From positions 1 to 39,572 of the forward strand of contig JAJYAG010000045.1 of the NCBI GenBank assembly GCA_021779665.1: DNA of 39,572 bases, written 5' to 3'. Position 1 is the stretch's first letter, and the number at the start of each line of letters is the position of its first letter. The stretch is from Bacteroidota bacterium. GTDB taxonomy: Bacteria > Bacteroidota > Bacteroidia > Bacteroidales > JAAUTT01. Shown in pieces: positions 1 through 8,546 of this stretch. The notes beneath the pieces were generated by a model that saw only the letters and a list, made by a program, of their open reading frames with translations, made no database searches and was not told where the DNA came from. Both the position numbers and the translations under genes were made by a program.

Positions 1-14
1 ACACCGTCCCAACA

Positions 15-62
15 GCTACCTTCAACCTTCAAAGAGTTTTACCCAAATCTATCATAAGTAGA
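15..62. repeat. Tail of a dispersed repeat unit (direct repeat copy 1)
   Basis: This 48-bp segment recurs at 235-282 with three mismatches by eye, a spacing of 220 bp. It looks like the end of one repeat unit whose remainder lies left of the window, followed in tandem by a fuller unit (63-282). A minus-strand open frame across it is most likely non-coding. Confidence 0.75.
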
Positions 63-282
63 CGTGGCCCCCAAAAGCGAGCATAATGTGGTAATGAGAG
101 TCTATTCAACGCCGGAGGTGTTGCACTTTTGTAGCCGGGGGTGAAACGAAGTGTAACCCCCGGATTAAATTCAAAGCAAATTCCGGCGACGCGCAAACAT
201 TCAAGCAAAGAGATTTCTCTGACATCGTCGCAATGGCTACCTTCAACCTTCAAAGAGTTTCACCCAAATCAGTCATAAGTAG
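63..282. repeat. Dispersed structured repeat element, copy A
   Basis: About 220 bp of non-coding sequence with a diverged relative at 10028-10268. Shared landmarks, in the same order, are a cataatg-ggt-atga block, a GC-rich stem-loop, a cggcg-cgc block, a caaacatt-like block and a caaat-tcat end. The stem-loop here pairs 135-142 (CCGGGGGT) with 156-163 (ACCCCCGG). The last 48 bp duplicate 15-62, so units are arranged in tandem at this edge. The minus-strand frame at 29-253 reads a peptide rich in Pro, Arg and Leu that resembles the frame over copy B. That is expected from DNA-level conservation and is not evidence of a gene. Function unknown; a mobile repeat or a structured RNA are both possible. 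Confidence 0.65.
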
Positions 283-330
283 ATGCTTGTACCTTTGGCT
301 TGATCCAAAGGTACCCAAAGATCAAGGCTT
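282..330. repeat. Short palindromic element
   Basis: A perfect 10-bp inverted repeat (GTACCTTTGG, 6-bp loop CTTGAT, CCAAAGGTAC) is followed by a second GATCAAGG copy of the loop sequence. It directly abuts the repeat unit at 63-282. I believe related CTTTTGGATCAAGCCAAAAG-type sequences are common between genes of Bacteroidota, but that is from memory only. Confidence 0.55.
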
Positions 331-339
331 CCTGAAAAT

Positions 340-495
340 TAGCTAAAAACAAACATGCTTCCTGTTGCGGGGATAAGCCGCTGGAGTCTATAAAATTTCA
401 ACTGCTTCCATATTTATAAAGATGATCTGTAATTACAAATCTTTTATATTTATGCCGCTTCAATCCCCTCACAACGTCAGCATGTTTGTTTTCTT
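340..495. repeat. Large imperfect inverted repeat (fold-back)
   Basis: The left arm at about 343-381 (aaacaaacatgct, then a gttgcggggat and aagc segment) pairs with the right arm at about 452-493 (gcttcaatcccctcacaac, then agcatgtttgtttt). An inner short palindrome (ataaagat against atctttta) lies at about 416-451. The whole could form a cruciform or a long RNA hairpin. No coding frame is convincing. Confidence 0.55.
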
Positions 496-538
496 AACGC
501 CATTTTCAAAAGGCCGATCCCGAACCTTGTCCTTAGTG

Positions 539-585
539 GTAACCCTTAACTCGCAACCCGTAACCCTCCACCCGTAACCTCCCCA
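539..585. repeat. Short tandem repeat, about 14-bp unit
   Basis: The unit cccgtaaccctcca (557-570) is followed directly by cccgtaacctcccc (571-584), and two looser units precede it (aacccttaactcg, caacccgtaac). The array lies 40-60 bp ahead of the fucR promoter. It is too short and too degenerate to be a CRISPR. Confidence 0.6.
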
Positions 586-626
586 ATTTTTTTCAACCAA
601 GGTATCCTCCATTTCAAAAACTTTCA

Positions 627-634
627 TATATTTG
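627..634 (+). promoter_or_regulatory. Candidate -7 promoter element upstream of fucR
   Basis: TATATTTG exactly matches the TAnnTTTG -7 consensus known for the main sigma factor of Bacteroidota. It lies 53 bp before the fucR start codon. No clear TTTG -33 element is seen at the usual spacing, so the promoter may be weak or regulated. Confidence 0.5.
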
Positions 635-637
635 CTT

Positions 638-657
638 CAGCACAGTACAGCACAGCA
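638..657 (+). promoter_or_regulatory. 10-bp direct repeat around the likely transcription start (possible FucR operator)
   Basis: CAGCACAGTA is followed immediately by CAGCACAGCA, two near-identical 10-bp units lying just after the -7 element. Placement over the expected start of transcription suits a repressor site such as that of the adjacent GntR-type regulator. That role is inferred from position alone. Confidence 0.3.
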
Positions 658-687
658 TAGATAAAACACAACTATAACTGATTAAAA

Positions 688-1683
688 ATGAGTGGTAAAA
701 AACTCTCGCTCACAATAACGCCTTCTTCAACAAAAGTTCAACATCTTATTGATGCTATGGTTAAAGCCATTGGCGATGGCATTTATCCTGCCGGAAGCCA
801 ATTGCCTTCTGTAAATCAACTTAGCAAAGATTACAACCTTTCGCGCGATACCGTTTTCAAAGCCTTTCGTGAGCTGAAAAAGCGCGGCATTGCCGAATCC
901 ACGCCTGCAAAGGGCTACCATGTTGCCAATCCCAACTTCAGAATTCTTCTCTTTCTCGATATCTACAGTCCTTTCAAGGATATGCTTTATAATTCCTTTG
1001 TCAGCAATCTTCCATCCAACTATAAAGTCGACCTGCTTTTTCACTTTTACAACGACTGGCTTTTTGAGCAGGTGATTATGGATAGTGTTGGGCGCTATAA
1101 CGCCTATGTGGTGATGAATTCGAGCAACGAGGTTTTTCATGAAGCTTTGAAAAAGATAGACGCCAACAAGCTGTTGCTGCTCGACCTGGGCGACTTCGAC
1201 AAGAACGGCTATTCGTATGTTTGCCAGGATTTTGGCCCGTCGGTGTACCAGTGTCTTATTGAACAGAAAGATCTCTTTAAAAAGTACGAGCGTGCTTATT
1301 TTTTCTTTCCGAAAGAGTCGGAGCATCCCCGTATTACTGCAAAATACTTCAAAAAATTCTGCAAGGAAATAAACCTCGAATATCAGATAATTGAAAAACT
1401 GCCCGAACAGAAGCTTAAGCCAGGGTCGATGTATTTTGTCATCAACCAGAAAGAGCTCATCGAAATAGTTAAGTTCTGCAAGGTAAACAAGTTGCGCATA
1501 GGCAAGGATATAGGCATTCTGGCTTATAACGACACGCCCGTTTATGAGGTACTCGAAAACGGAATAACTGCGATATCTACCGATTTCAGCGAAATGGGTA
1601 AAAAAGCAGCGCATTATATTGTGTCGCGCGAAAAAATGAGTGAATGGATCAAAACTTCATTAATAGTCAGAAATTCTCTTTAA
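688..1683 (+). CDS. fucR: GntR-family transcriptional regulator of fucose use (FucR-like)
   Basis: This 331-aa protein has an N-terminal GntR-type winged helix (about residues 12-83: a run reading [15 protein letters not shown], then [20 protein letters not shown]). A periplasmic-binding-protein-like sensor domain follows to the C-terminus, the layout of sugar-responsive GntR/LacI hybrids. It starts the fucose cluster and is followed 11 bp later by L-fucose isomerase, as in the fucR-fucI order known in Bacteroides, where the homologue represses the operon. By that analogy it should bind fucose or a fucose metabolite and control the downstream genes. The symbol is assigned by context, since the sensor domain does not reveal its ligand. 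A 295-codon antisense frame inside it is a shadow. Confidence 0.8.
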   Translation: MSGKKLSLTITPSSTKVQHLIDAMVKAIGDGIYPAGSQLPSVNQLSKDYNLSRDTVFKAFRELKKRGIAESTPAKGYHVANPNFRILLFLDIYSPFKDMLYNSFVSNLPSNYKVDLLFHFYNDWLFEQVIMDSVGRYNAYVVMNSSNEVFHEALKKIDANKLLLLDLGDFDKNGYSYVCQDFGPSVYQCLIEQKDLFKKYERAYFFFPKESEHPRITAKYFKKFCKEINLEYQIIEKLPEQKLKPGSMYFVINQKELIEIVKFCKVNKLRIGKDIGILAYNDTPVYEVLENGITAISTDFSEMGKKAAHYIVSREKMSEWIKTSLIVRNSL

Positions 1684-1694
1684 CAATTAATACT

Positions 1695-3458
1695 ATGAAT
1701 AAATTACCAAAGATTGGCATCAGGCCTGCAATAGACGGTCGCCTGGGAGGTGTTCGCGAATCACTCGAAAATCAGACAATGGGAATGGCAAAAAGGGTTG
1801 CAGAGCTCTACTCAGCTAACCTGCGCCATGCCGATGGCAGCAAAGTGGAATGTGTTATTTCCGACACCTGCATTGGCGGTGTTGCCGAAGCTGCCCGATG
1901 TGCAGAGAAATTCGAACGCGAAGGTGTTGGTGTTTCTCTAACAGTTACTCCCTGCTGGTGTTATGGCAGCGAAACCATCGATATGAACCCTTACTTACCC
2001 AAAGCTATCTGGGGTTTTAACGGAACGGAACGTCCCGGTGCCGTTTATCTTGCTGCTGCTCTTGCAGGTCATAATCAAAAAGGTTTACCTGCTTTCAGCA
2101 TTTATGGTAACGATGTTCAGGACTCCAGCGACACTTCCATTCCAGCCGACGTGGTTGCAAAGCTTCTTCAGTTTGCAAAAGCCGGACTTGCCGTAGCCAC
2201 CATGAAAGGTAAATCGTATCTTTCTATTGGCTCAGTATCGATGGGTATTGCCGGCTCGATTGTAAACGAGCAGTTCTTCCAGGATTATCTCGGTATGAGA
2301 AACGAATATGTGGACATGAGCGAAATCATCCGTCGTGTGAACCTCGGTATTTTCGATCAGGACGAATATAAAAAGGCTTTGGCGTGGACCAAGGCTAACT
2401 GCAAGGAAGGTGCCGACAATAACGAGCCTGCACAGCAGAAAAGCCGTAAAGAAAAAGACGAGATCTGGGAATATGTTGTGAAAATGACGCTTATCATCCG
2501 CGATATGATGATTGGTAATCCCAAGCTTGCACAAATGGGTTTTGGTGAAGAAGCTCTCGGTCACAACGCCATTGCATCTGGTTTCCAGGGTCAGCGCCAG
2601 TGGACCGACTTTATGCCTAACGGCGACTTTGCCGAAGCAATTCTCAACTCTTCGTTCGACTGGAATGGTATCCGCAAGGCATTTATTGTGGCTACCGAGA
2701 ACGACAGTCTCAACGGCGCAGCGATGTTGTTTGGTCAGCTGCTTACCAACACCGCACAGGTTTTTGCCGATGTTCGCACCTACTGGAGTCCAGAAGCTGT
2801 AAAACGTGTTACCGGAAAAGATTTGACCGGACTGGCAGCCAATGGATTTATCCATTTAATCAACTCAGGATCGGCTTCGCTCGACGGAAGCGGTCAGCAG
2901 ACCAAAGATGGCAAACCTGCCATGAAGCCCTTCTGGGAAATCACCGAAGATGAAGCAAAGAAATGTCTCGACAGCACCACCTGGTATCCTGCAGCAAATG
3001 GATATTTCAGAGGTGGCGGATACTCATCGAACTTCCTCACCAAGGGCGGAATGCCGGTGACCATGTCGCGTATTAACCTCATCAAAGGACTCGGCCCTGT
3101 TCTGCAGATTGCCGAAGGATATACCGCCGAATTACCCGATGACGTTCACCAGGCACTTAACAAACGTACCGACCCAACATGGCCTACAACCTGGTTTGTG
3201 CCGAACCTGACCGGTAAAGGCGCTTTCCGCGATGTTTATTCCGTGATGTACAACTGGGGCGCTAACCATGGTGCTTTCAGCTACGGACACATTGGCTCCG
3301 AACTGATAACGCTGGCTTCCATGTTACGCATTCCTGTCTGCATGCATAATGTTGACGAATCGAAGATTTTCCGTCCGAGCGCCTGGGGTGCATTCGGCAT
3401 GGATGCTGAAGGTTCCGATTACCGTGCCTGTTCAGCATACGGTTCGCTTTACAAGTAA
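1695..3458 (+). CDS. fucI: L-fucose isomerase
   Basis: This 587-aa cytoplasmic enzyme converts L-fucose (and usually D-arabinose) to the ketose L-fuculose, the first catabolic step. I chose the ATG at 1695, giving [20 protein letters not shown], because family members begin with this KIGIRP-IDGR-GVRESLE block. An in-frame ATG at 1644 would add 17 residues and overlap fucR by 40 bp. Length matches the roughly 590-aa family norm. Visible family landmarks are [13 protein letters not shown] near the N-terminus, the mid-protein [16 protein letters not shown] stretch that carries an acidic Mn ligand in this family, and the C-terminal [12 protein letters not shown] segment with the conserved His. 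fucR lies just upstream and a terminator-like hairpin lies just downstream. Confidence 0.96.
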   Translation: MNKLPKIGIRPAIDGRLGGVRESLENQTMGMAKRVAELYSANLRHADGSKVECVISDTCIGGVAEAARCAEKFEREGVGVSLTVTPCWCYGSETIDMNPYLPKAIWGFNGTERPGAVYLAAALAGHNQKGLPAFSIYGNDVQDSSDTSIPADVVAKLLQFAKAGLAVATMKGKSYLSIGSVSMGIAGSIVNEQFFQDYLGMRNEYVDMSEIIRRVNLGIFDQDEYKKALAWTKANCKEGADNNEPAQQKSRKEKDEIWEYVVKMTLIIRDMMIGNPKLAQMGFGEEALGHNAIASGFQGQRQWTDFMPNGDFAEAILNSSFDWNGIRKAFIVATENDSLNGAAMLFGQLLTNTAQVFADVRTYWSPEAVKRVTGKDLTGLAANGFIHLINSGSASLDGSGQQTKDGKPAMKPFWEITEDEAKKCLDSTTWYPAANGYFRGGGYSSNFLTKGGMPVTMSRINLIKGLGPVLQIAEGYTAELPDDVHQALNKRTDPTWPTTWFVPNLTGKGAFRDVYSVMYNWGANHGAFSYGHIGSELITLASMLRIPVCMHNVDESKIFRPSAWGAFGMDAEGSDYRACSAYGSLYK

Positions 3459-3473
3459 GAAAAAATTTCAAAG

Positions 3474-3510
3474 AGGCTGGTGTAGAGGTACAATCTTGCA
3501 TCAGCCTTTT
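3474..3510 (+). terminator. Terminator-like hairpin after fucI
   Basis: AGGCTGGTG (3474-3482) pairs with CATCAGCCT (3499-3507) with one mismatch, a 16-bp loop and a short T run. It sits between fucI and the first fucosidase and may give partial attenuation, because the next gene starts only 40 bp later on the same strand. Confidence 0.45.
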
Positions 3511-3549
3511 CTTACATCACTATATTCATACAACTAATTACCTTACTAC

Positions 3550-5916
3550 ATGAAATATAATTCCATTTTCGTTCTGCTGCTAAGTTTCATGACGCTGCTG
3601 CTTTGCAGTTCGGGTGTCAGGACAGAAGCTCCGGTTCATTCCATGAAGCTCTGGTACCGCGAGCCTGCCAAACAATGGACCGATGCCTTACCTGTCGGAA
3701 ATGGCCGGTTAGGCGCCATGGTTTACGGGAAAACCGACAGGGAAACCATACAGCTGAACGAAGAAAGCCTCTGGGCCGGCTCAAAAATCAATAACAACAA
3801 TCCTCAGGCACTTTCGGCACTGCCCCAGATCCGCAACCTGCTCCTAAACGACAGCAACCTCAGGGCCAGTGAACTTGCCAATAAGACTCTGCTGGGAACA
3901 CCGCCGCGCATCCGGTCGTATCAGACGCTGGGCGATTTAATGATACAGCTCCAATCCAATGGCGATGTTAAAAACTACCGGCGCGAACTCGACCTCACCA
4001 CCGGCATAGCTTCTACGGTATTTGAGCAGAACGGAGTACAATTCTCAAGAACTGTATTTGCCTCGGCTCCCGACAATGTTATTGCCGTTCGCATGACAGC
4101 AAAGAGAGGAAAGATCAGCGCATCGATCTCGCTGCGGCGACAAAAGGATGCCACCACCACAGCAGCCGGCAATTATCTGCTTATGGAAGGTCAGATCAAC
4201 GATCCTGAAAACCCGCAGGCAGGCCCTGGTGGCAAACACATGAAATTTGCAGCCAAAGCAGAAATAAAGCTTGAAGGAGGAAAACTGACGGCCAAAGGCG
4301 ACAGCCTCATCATTCAGGGCGCCACCTCCTTTACAATTCTCCTCACCGCCAAAACAGATTATAATCTCAGCATTCTCAACTTCGACCCTTCTATTCAGAC
4401 AGTAAGCGAATGCAACAAAATATTAAATAAGGCTAAATCGAAGCCTTTTGCAGAACTTGAAAAAACGCACATCGCTGATCACCAGTCGATGTTTAACCGT
4501 GTCGACTTTAAAATCTGTAATGAAATAACCGATACCATTCCTACTGACATCAGGCTGAAGAACGTAATAGCAGGCCAAAGCGACCTGCATCTGGAAGAGC
4601 TTTACTTTCAATACGGTCGTTACCTGCTGATGGGCAGTTCCCGTGCTCCGGGCGTTCTCCCTGCCAACCTGCAGGGTATCTGGAACAAGGATACCGACGC
4701 CCCGTGGAACAGCGATTTCCATGTAAACATAAATCTTCAGATGAATTACTGGCTGGCCGATGCTTGTAATCTTTCGGAGACAGTCACGCCACTCACAAAC
4801 TTTTTCACCCGGCTCATGGAACCCGGAGCGGTAACAGCACGCGAAATGTACGGATGCCAGGGCTGGACCATGCACCATCTCACCGATCCTTTTGGAAGAA
4901 CCGGGTTGATGGACGGCGTTCAGTGGGGAACATTTCCCATGGGTGGCCCGTGGATGTCGCTCCATTTCTGGGATCACTACCTTTACACCCAGGATAAAAA
5001 TTACTTAAAAAATGAGGCCTGGCCCATCCTGAAAGGTGCTGCCCAATTTGTCACATGCTTTTTAATACCCGACAAAAACGGCAACCTTGTAACGGCACCC
5101 TCCTATTCGCCCGAAAACACATTTTATCTGCCCGGCAGCAAAACCAGGATGCAGCTTACCTACGGAGCGACCATGGACATCCAGATTGCCCGTGAGCTGC
5201 TGAATGCGACTATAAGTGCAGCCAGTATCCTGAATGAAGATCCGCAGTTTATCCAGGCTATGAAAGAAGTGCTTGAAAAGCTTCCGCCTACACGCATCGG
5301 GAAAACAGGAACCATCATGGAGTGGATCAAGGACTATGACGAAGCAGAACCCGGACACCGGCATATTTCGCATCTTTTCGGACTTCACCCCGGAACCCAG
5401 ATTAACCAATCCACTCCCGAACTTATGGCGGCTGCACGCAAAACGCTCGAGCGAAGACTTTCGAACGGTGGCGGTCATACAGGCTGGAGCCGCGCATGGA
5501 TCATCAATTTCTATGCACGGTTAAAAGATGCCGACAAAGCTTATGAACACCTAAAAGCCTTGCTGGCGAAGTCGACACTTACAAATCTTTTCGACACGCA
5601 CCCGCCGTTCCAGATAGATGGAAACTTTGGCGGCACCGCAGGAATAGCCGAAATGCTGCTTCAGAGCCATACCAAGTTTATAGAAATCCTGCCGGCCCTT
5701 CCTTCAGCATGGAAAACCGGTCATATTTCGGGACTAAAAGCACGAGGCAATTACATCTTTGATATCAGCTGGGAAAACGGAAAGCTGAAACAGCTGAAAA
5801 TCAAATCACTCTCAGGAGGAACCTGCATTATTGGCTACAACAATTTAATAAAAGACATCACCATCCCGGCAGGTCAAACATTTACATTCGGTGGAAATCT
5901 CAACCTCACTCAATAA
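3550..5916 (+). CDS. Alpha-L-fucosidase, glycoside hydrolase family 95
   Basis: This 788-aa secreted inverting fucosidase likely cleaves terminal alpha-1,2-linked (or related) L-fucose from host or plant glycans. Residues 1-26 look like a signal peptide. Cys19 lies in it but the residues before it are Leu, so a lipoprotein signal is weak. The GH95 N-domain begins at KLWYREPAKQWTDALPVGNG. The family's key sites are visible: HVNINLQMNYW carries Asn393 and Asn395, which activate water in GH95; SPEN carries the acid Glu522; QIDGNFGG carries Asp690. All catalytic positions are intact and the length is typical. The GH29 fucosidase follows 24 bp later, which suggests one transcript. Confidence 0.93.
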   Translation: MKYNSIFVLLLSFMTLLLCSSGVRTEAPVHSMKLWYREPAKQWTDALPVGNGRLGAMVYGKTDRETIQLNEESLWAGSKINNNNPQALSALPQIRNLLLNDSNLRASELANKTLLGTPPRIRSYQTLGDLMIQLQSNGDVKNYRRELDLTTGIASTVFEQNGVQFSRTVFASAPDNVIAVRMTAKRGKISASISLRRQKDATTTAAGNYLLMEGQINDPENPQAGPGGKHMKFAAKAEIKLEGGKLTAKGDSLIIQGATSFTILLTAKTDYNLSILNFDPSIQTVSECNKILNKAKSKPFAELEKTHIADHQSMFNRVDFKICNEITDTIPTDIRLKNVIAGQSDLHLEELYFQYGRYLLMGSSRAPGVLPANLQGIWNKDTDAPWNSDFHVNINLQMNYWLADACNLSETVTPLTNFFTRLMEPGAVTAREMYGCQGWTMHHLTDPFGRTGLMDGVQWGTFPMGGPWMSLHFWDHYLYTQDKNYLKNEAWPILKGAAQFVTCFLIPDKNGNLVTAPSYSPENTFYLPGSKTRMQLTYGATMDIQIARELLNATISAASILNEDPQFIQAMKEVLEKLPPTRIGKTGTIMEWIKDYDEAEPGHRHISHLFGLHPGTQINQSTPELMAAARKTLERRLSNGGGHTGWSRAWIINFYARLKDADKAYEHLKALLAKSTLTNLFDTHPPFQIDGNFGGTAGIAEMLLQSHTKFIEILPALPSAWKTGHISGLKARGNYIFDISWENGKLKQLKIKSLSGGTCIIGYNNLIKDITIPAGQTFTFGGNLNLTQ

Positions 5917-5940
5917 TTATCAACTAAACTAAAATCAGTT

Positions 5941-7287
5941 ATGAAAAATTTATTGCTACTCATCCTTACATTTATCTACATCCCTATGACAGCCCAGGTG
6001 GATTATGCTGAAAAAATGCAGCGTACCCAGTGGTTTCGCGATGCACGCTTCGGCATGTTTATCCATTTTGGCGCTTATGCCGTGCCTGCAAGAGGCGAAT
6101 GGGTAAAGTCGAACGAAAAAATGACAACCGAACAGTACCAGAAATATGTGGATGCCTTTAATCCTTACGCTTTCGATGCCAAAGAATGGGCGCGGATTGC
6201 AAAAAAAGCAGGGATGAAATATGCAGTGCTCACTGCCAAACACCACGACGGATTTTGCATGTTCGACAGCAAACTCACCGATTACAAAATAAGCTCCCAG
6301 TTTAACGGACGCGACATAGTCCGCGAATTTCTCGATGCTTTCCGTGCCGAAGGTTTGAAAGTAGGACTTTACTATTCACTCATCGACTGGCATCATCCCG
6401 ATTATCCAAATGTTGGAAACCACCCGCAGCGCGACGATAAAGAATACGCTAAAAGAAAATTCAACTGGGACAATTACCTGAAATACATGCATGGCCAGGT
6501 GGAAGAGCTTTCGAAAAACTATGGCAAAATTGACATCATGTGGTTCGATTACTCGTTCGACGAATATTCGGGCGAAAAATGGAAAGCCAAAGAGCTGGTA
6601 GCTATGCTGCAAAAAAATCAACCGGGCATCATTCTCGACAACCGTCTCGAGGTGAATCATGGTGTTTCTCCTAACGGAAGAGAACTTTCGCCCTACGGTG
6701 ACATTGAAACTCCCGAGCAAGCCATTCCGGATAAAGGCATTGTTCATGTTTCGGGCAAACCATTGCCATGGGAAACATGCCTCACCCTGAACAACAACTG
6801 GGGATATGCTGAAGGCGACAACAACTGGAAATCGCCCACACTCATTATCCAAACCCTTGTAAACTGCGTTTCGAAAGATGGTAACCTGCTGTTAAATGTG
6901 GGTCCGGATGCTACAGGCAGAATTCCTGCTAAGAGTGTTGAAATTTTAGGCGAAGTTGGAAAATGGATGGCTCTGAACTCCGAAAGTATTTATGGTTGCG
7001 GCAGTTCAAAAGTTGAGAAGCCCGAATGGGGCCGGATCACCCAGAAAGGGAATACCATCTATGCACACTGGATGTACCCGGTAATTGGTCATATTAACGT
7101 TCCCGGCATTGGCGATAAAGTTAAACGTGTAACACTATTAAGCACAGGAGCCGAACTGCCAACTTCAGGAAACTGGTGGGGAAACAGCGGTCAGGGAAAC
7201 TTCTTCATCAATGTGAACAGTCCTACTTACCATACTTTTGAATTACCCGACAAGAGCGATACCGTAATCAAAATAGAACTGAAATAA
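5941..7287 (+). CDS. Alpha-L-fucosidase, glycoside hydrolase family 29
   Basis: This 448-aa retaining fucosidase has a signal peptide (residues 1 to about 19, ending PMTAQ), so it is periplasmic or surface-located. Family hallmarks are WFRDARFGMFIHFG (His42 in the substrate pocket), TAKHHDGFCMF with its paired His, and IDIMWFDYSFD, where Asp203 is the expected nucleophile. It continues through the GH29 barrel to GNLLLNVGPDATGRIP and ends with a small beta-domain. The C-terminal extension is short, so no extra carbohydrate-binding module is obvious. Together with the GH95 enzyme, which has different linkage preferences and an inverting mechanism, it would broaden the fucosylated substrates used. 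Confidence 0.93.
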   Translation: MKNLLLLILTFIYIPMTAQVDYAEKMQRTQWFRDARFGMFIHFGAYAVPARGEWVKSNEKMTTEQYQKYVDAFNPYAFDAKEWARIAKKAGMKYAVLTAKHHDGFCMFDSKLTDYKISSQFNGRDIVREFLDAFRAEGLKVGLYYSLIDWHHPDYPNVGNHPQRDDKEYAKRKFNWDNYLKYMHGQVEELSKNYGKIDIMWFDYSFDEYSGEKWKAKELVAMLQKNQPGIILDNRLEVNHGVSPNGRELSPYGDIETPEQAIPDKGIVHVSGKPLPWETCLTLNNNWGYAEGDNNWKSPTLIIQTLVNCVSKDGNLLLNVGPDATGRIPAKSVEILGEVGKWMALNSESIYGCGSSKVEKPEWGRITQKGNTIYAHWMYPVIGHINVPGIGDKVKRVTLLSTGAELPTSGNWWGNSGQGNFFINVNSPTYHTFELPDKSDTVIKIELK

Positions 7288-7289
7288 CT

Positions 7290-8534
7290 ATGTTACCCAT
7301 TTTTTCACAACCTCTCAGGAATACAGTCATGGCAGTGTTTTGCTGCCTGGCTGCTTCCTGTTTGTCCCCTCAAAATAACAGCACCATGAACGAAAAAGGA
7401 ACCTTTGGCTACGATCTTCAATTTATGCGCCAGCATCAGACGCCACTCATTCTCTCCGACAGCACCGACTCAGCCCGCGTAATGATTATACCCGGTTGGC
7501 AGGCACGTGTTATGACCAGCACAGCCGGCGGTAATAAGGGATTTAGTTATGGATGGATCAATTACAAGCTGATAGAATCGGGAAAAGAAGCCGAACACAT
7601 CAACGCTTTCGGCGGAGAAGAGCGGTTTTGGTTAGGACCCGAAGGCGGACCTTTCTCACTGTATTTTGGTCCCGGAAAAGAACAGGAATTTGCAAACTGG
7701 TATGTACCTGCACTGCTCGATACGGTGGCATTCGAAACCGTAAGCAGTTCGAACAGTGAAGCTGTATTTGCCAAAAAAGCCACGTTGACAAATTATTCGG
7801 GCACGAAGTTCGAATTTGAAATAAACCGTAAAATCAAGCTTTTGTCGAAAAGCGAAACTGCCGGCAATCTGGGAATAGAACTTCCGGAAAGTATCTCGAG
7901 CGTGGGTTATGAAACTGAAAACTCAGTCACCAACCTCGGAAGTGAAGCATGGACAGCAAAAACCGGAGCTTTATCCATCTGGATGCTGTCGATGCTCAAC
8001 CCATCTCCCGGCGTTACAGTTTTTCTGCCTTACAAAAATAATGGCGAAAATACGCCCGTGGTAAACGACGACTATTTTGGCAAAGTACCTGCCGATCGGC
8101 TGACTGTAAAGGACGGAATCATATGGTTCAAGGCCGATGGCAAACACCGCAGCAAAATAGGCTTAGCTCCCGAAAGAGCCAGGGAAATCTGTGGCAGCTA
8201 CGATGCCAATAACAAAGCTTTAACCATTCTGTGGTGCAAGCTTCCGGAAGAAAGTTCCCAATATGTAAATTCGAAATGGGGAAAACAGGATGATCCTTTC
8301 AAAGGCGATGTAATCAACTCCTACAACGACGGTCCTGTGGAAGACGGAACCCAGATGGGGCCTTTCTATGAAATTGAGAGCTCCTCGCCGGCAGGATTTT
8401 TGAAACAGGGCGAACGTCTGGTTCATACCCAAAGAATTTACCACTTTGAAGGTGAAGAAAAAGATCTTGACGCTATCACACAAAAAGTATTTGGTATTTC
8501 AATTAACCAGATAAAAAGTATATTTACAAAATAA
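7290..8534 (+). CDS. Lipoprotein of unknown function (DUF6786-like) in the fucose cluster
   Basis: This 414-aa protein begins two bases after the GH29 stop codon. The N-terminus has a short signal with a lipobox ending AAS-Cys24, so an outer-membrane or periplasmic lipoprotein is likely. A shorter start at 7329 (MAVFCCLAAS) is possible and gives a more compact signal. The body is beta-rich, with a GGEERFWLGPEGGPFSLYFG motif near residues 107-126, which I associate from memory with the DUF6786 family. No catalytic signature is recognised. Its place between fucosidases and the fucose permease argues for a role in binding, epimerising or trimming the released sugar, but this is inference. About 13 bp separate it from fucP. 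Confidence 0.7.
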   Translation: MLPIFSQPLRNTVMAVFCCLAASCLSPQNNSTMNEKGTFGYDLQFMRQHQTPLILSDSTDSARVMIIPGWQARVMTSTAGGNKGFSYGWINYKLIESGKEAEHINAFGGEERFWLGPEGGPFSLYFGPGKEQEFANWYVPALLDTVAFETVSSSNSEAVFAKKATLTNYSGTKFEFEINRKIKLLSKSETAGNLGIELPESISSVGYETENSVTNLGSEAWTAKTGALSIWMLSMLNPSPGVTVFLPYKNNGENTPVVNDDYFGKVPADRLTVKDGIIWFKADGKHRSKIGLAPERAREICGSYDANNKALTILWCKLPEESSQYVNSKWGKQDDPFKGDVINSYNDGPVEDGTQMGPFYEIESSSPAGFLKQGERLVHTQRIYHFEGEEKDLDAITQKVFGISINQIKSIFTK

Positions 8535-8546
8535 CACTGCTAACTT

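Noticed and set aside
29-253. 74-codon minus-strand frame over repeat copy A, and the similar 77-codon frame at 10024-10257
   Set aside because: Both lie on a structured DNA repeat. Their peptide likeness follows from DNA conservation, and no start or coding signal supports them.
539-585. Possible CRISPR or telomere-like array
   Set aside because: Units are 11-14 bp and contiguous without spacers, so this is a simple tandem repeat.
727-1614. 295-codon antisense frame inside fucR
   Set aside because: fucR has a full family-like protein on the other strand. The antisense peptide has no recognisable domain.
1644-1694. Earlier ATG for fucI
   Set aside because: It would overlap fucR and add 17 residues absent from the family's normal N-terminus. 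The ATG at 1695 aligns with the conserved KIGIRP block.
2232-2855. 207-codon antisense frame inside fucI, and similar frames inside the GH95, DUF6786-like and TonB-receptor genes
   Set aside because: All are fully inside strongly conserved genes and have no domain of their own.
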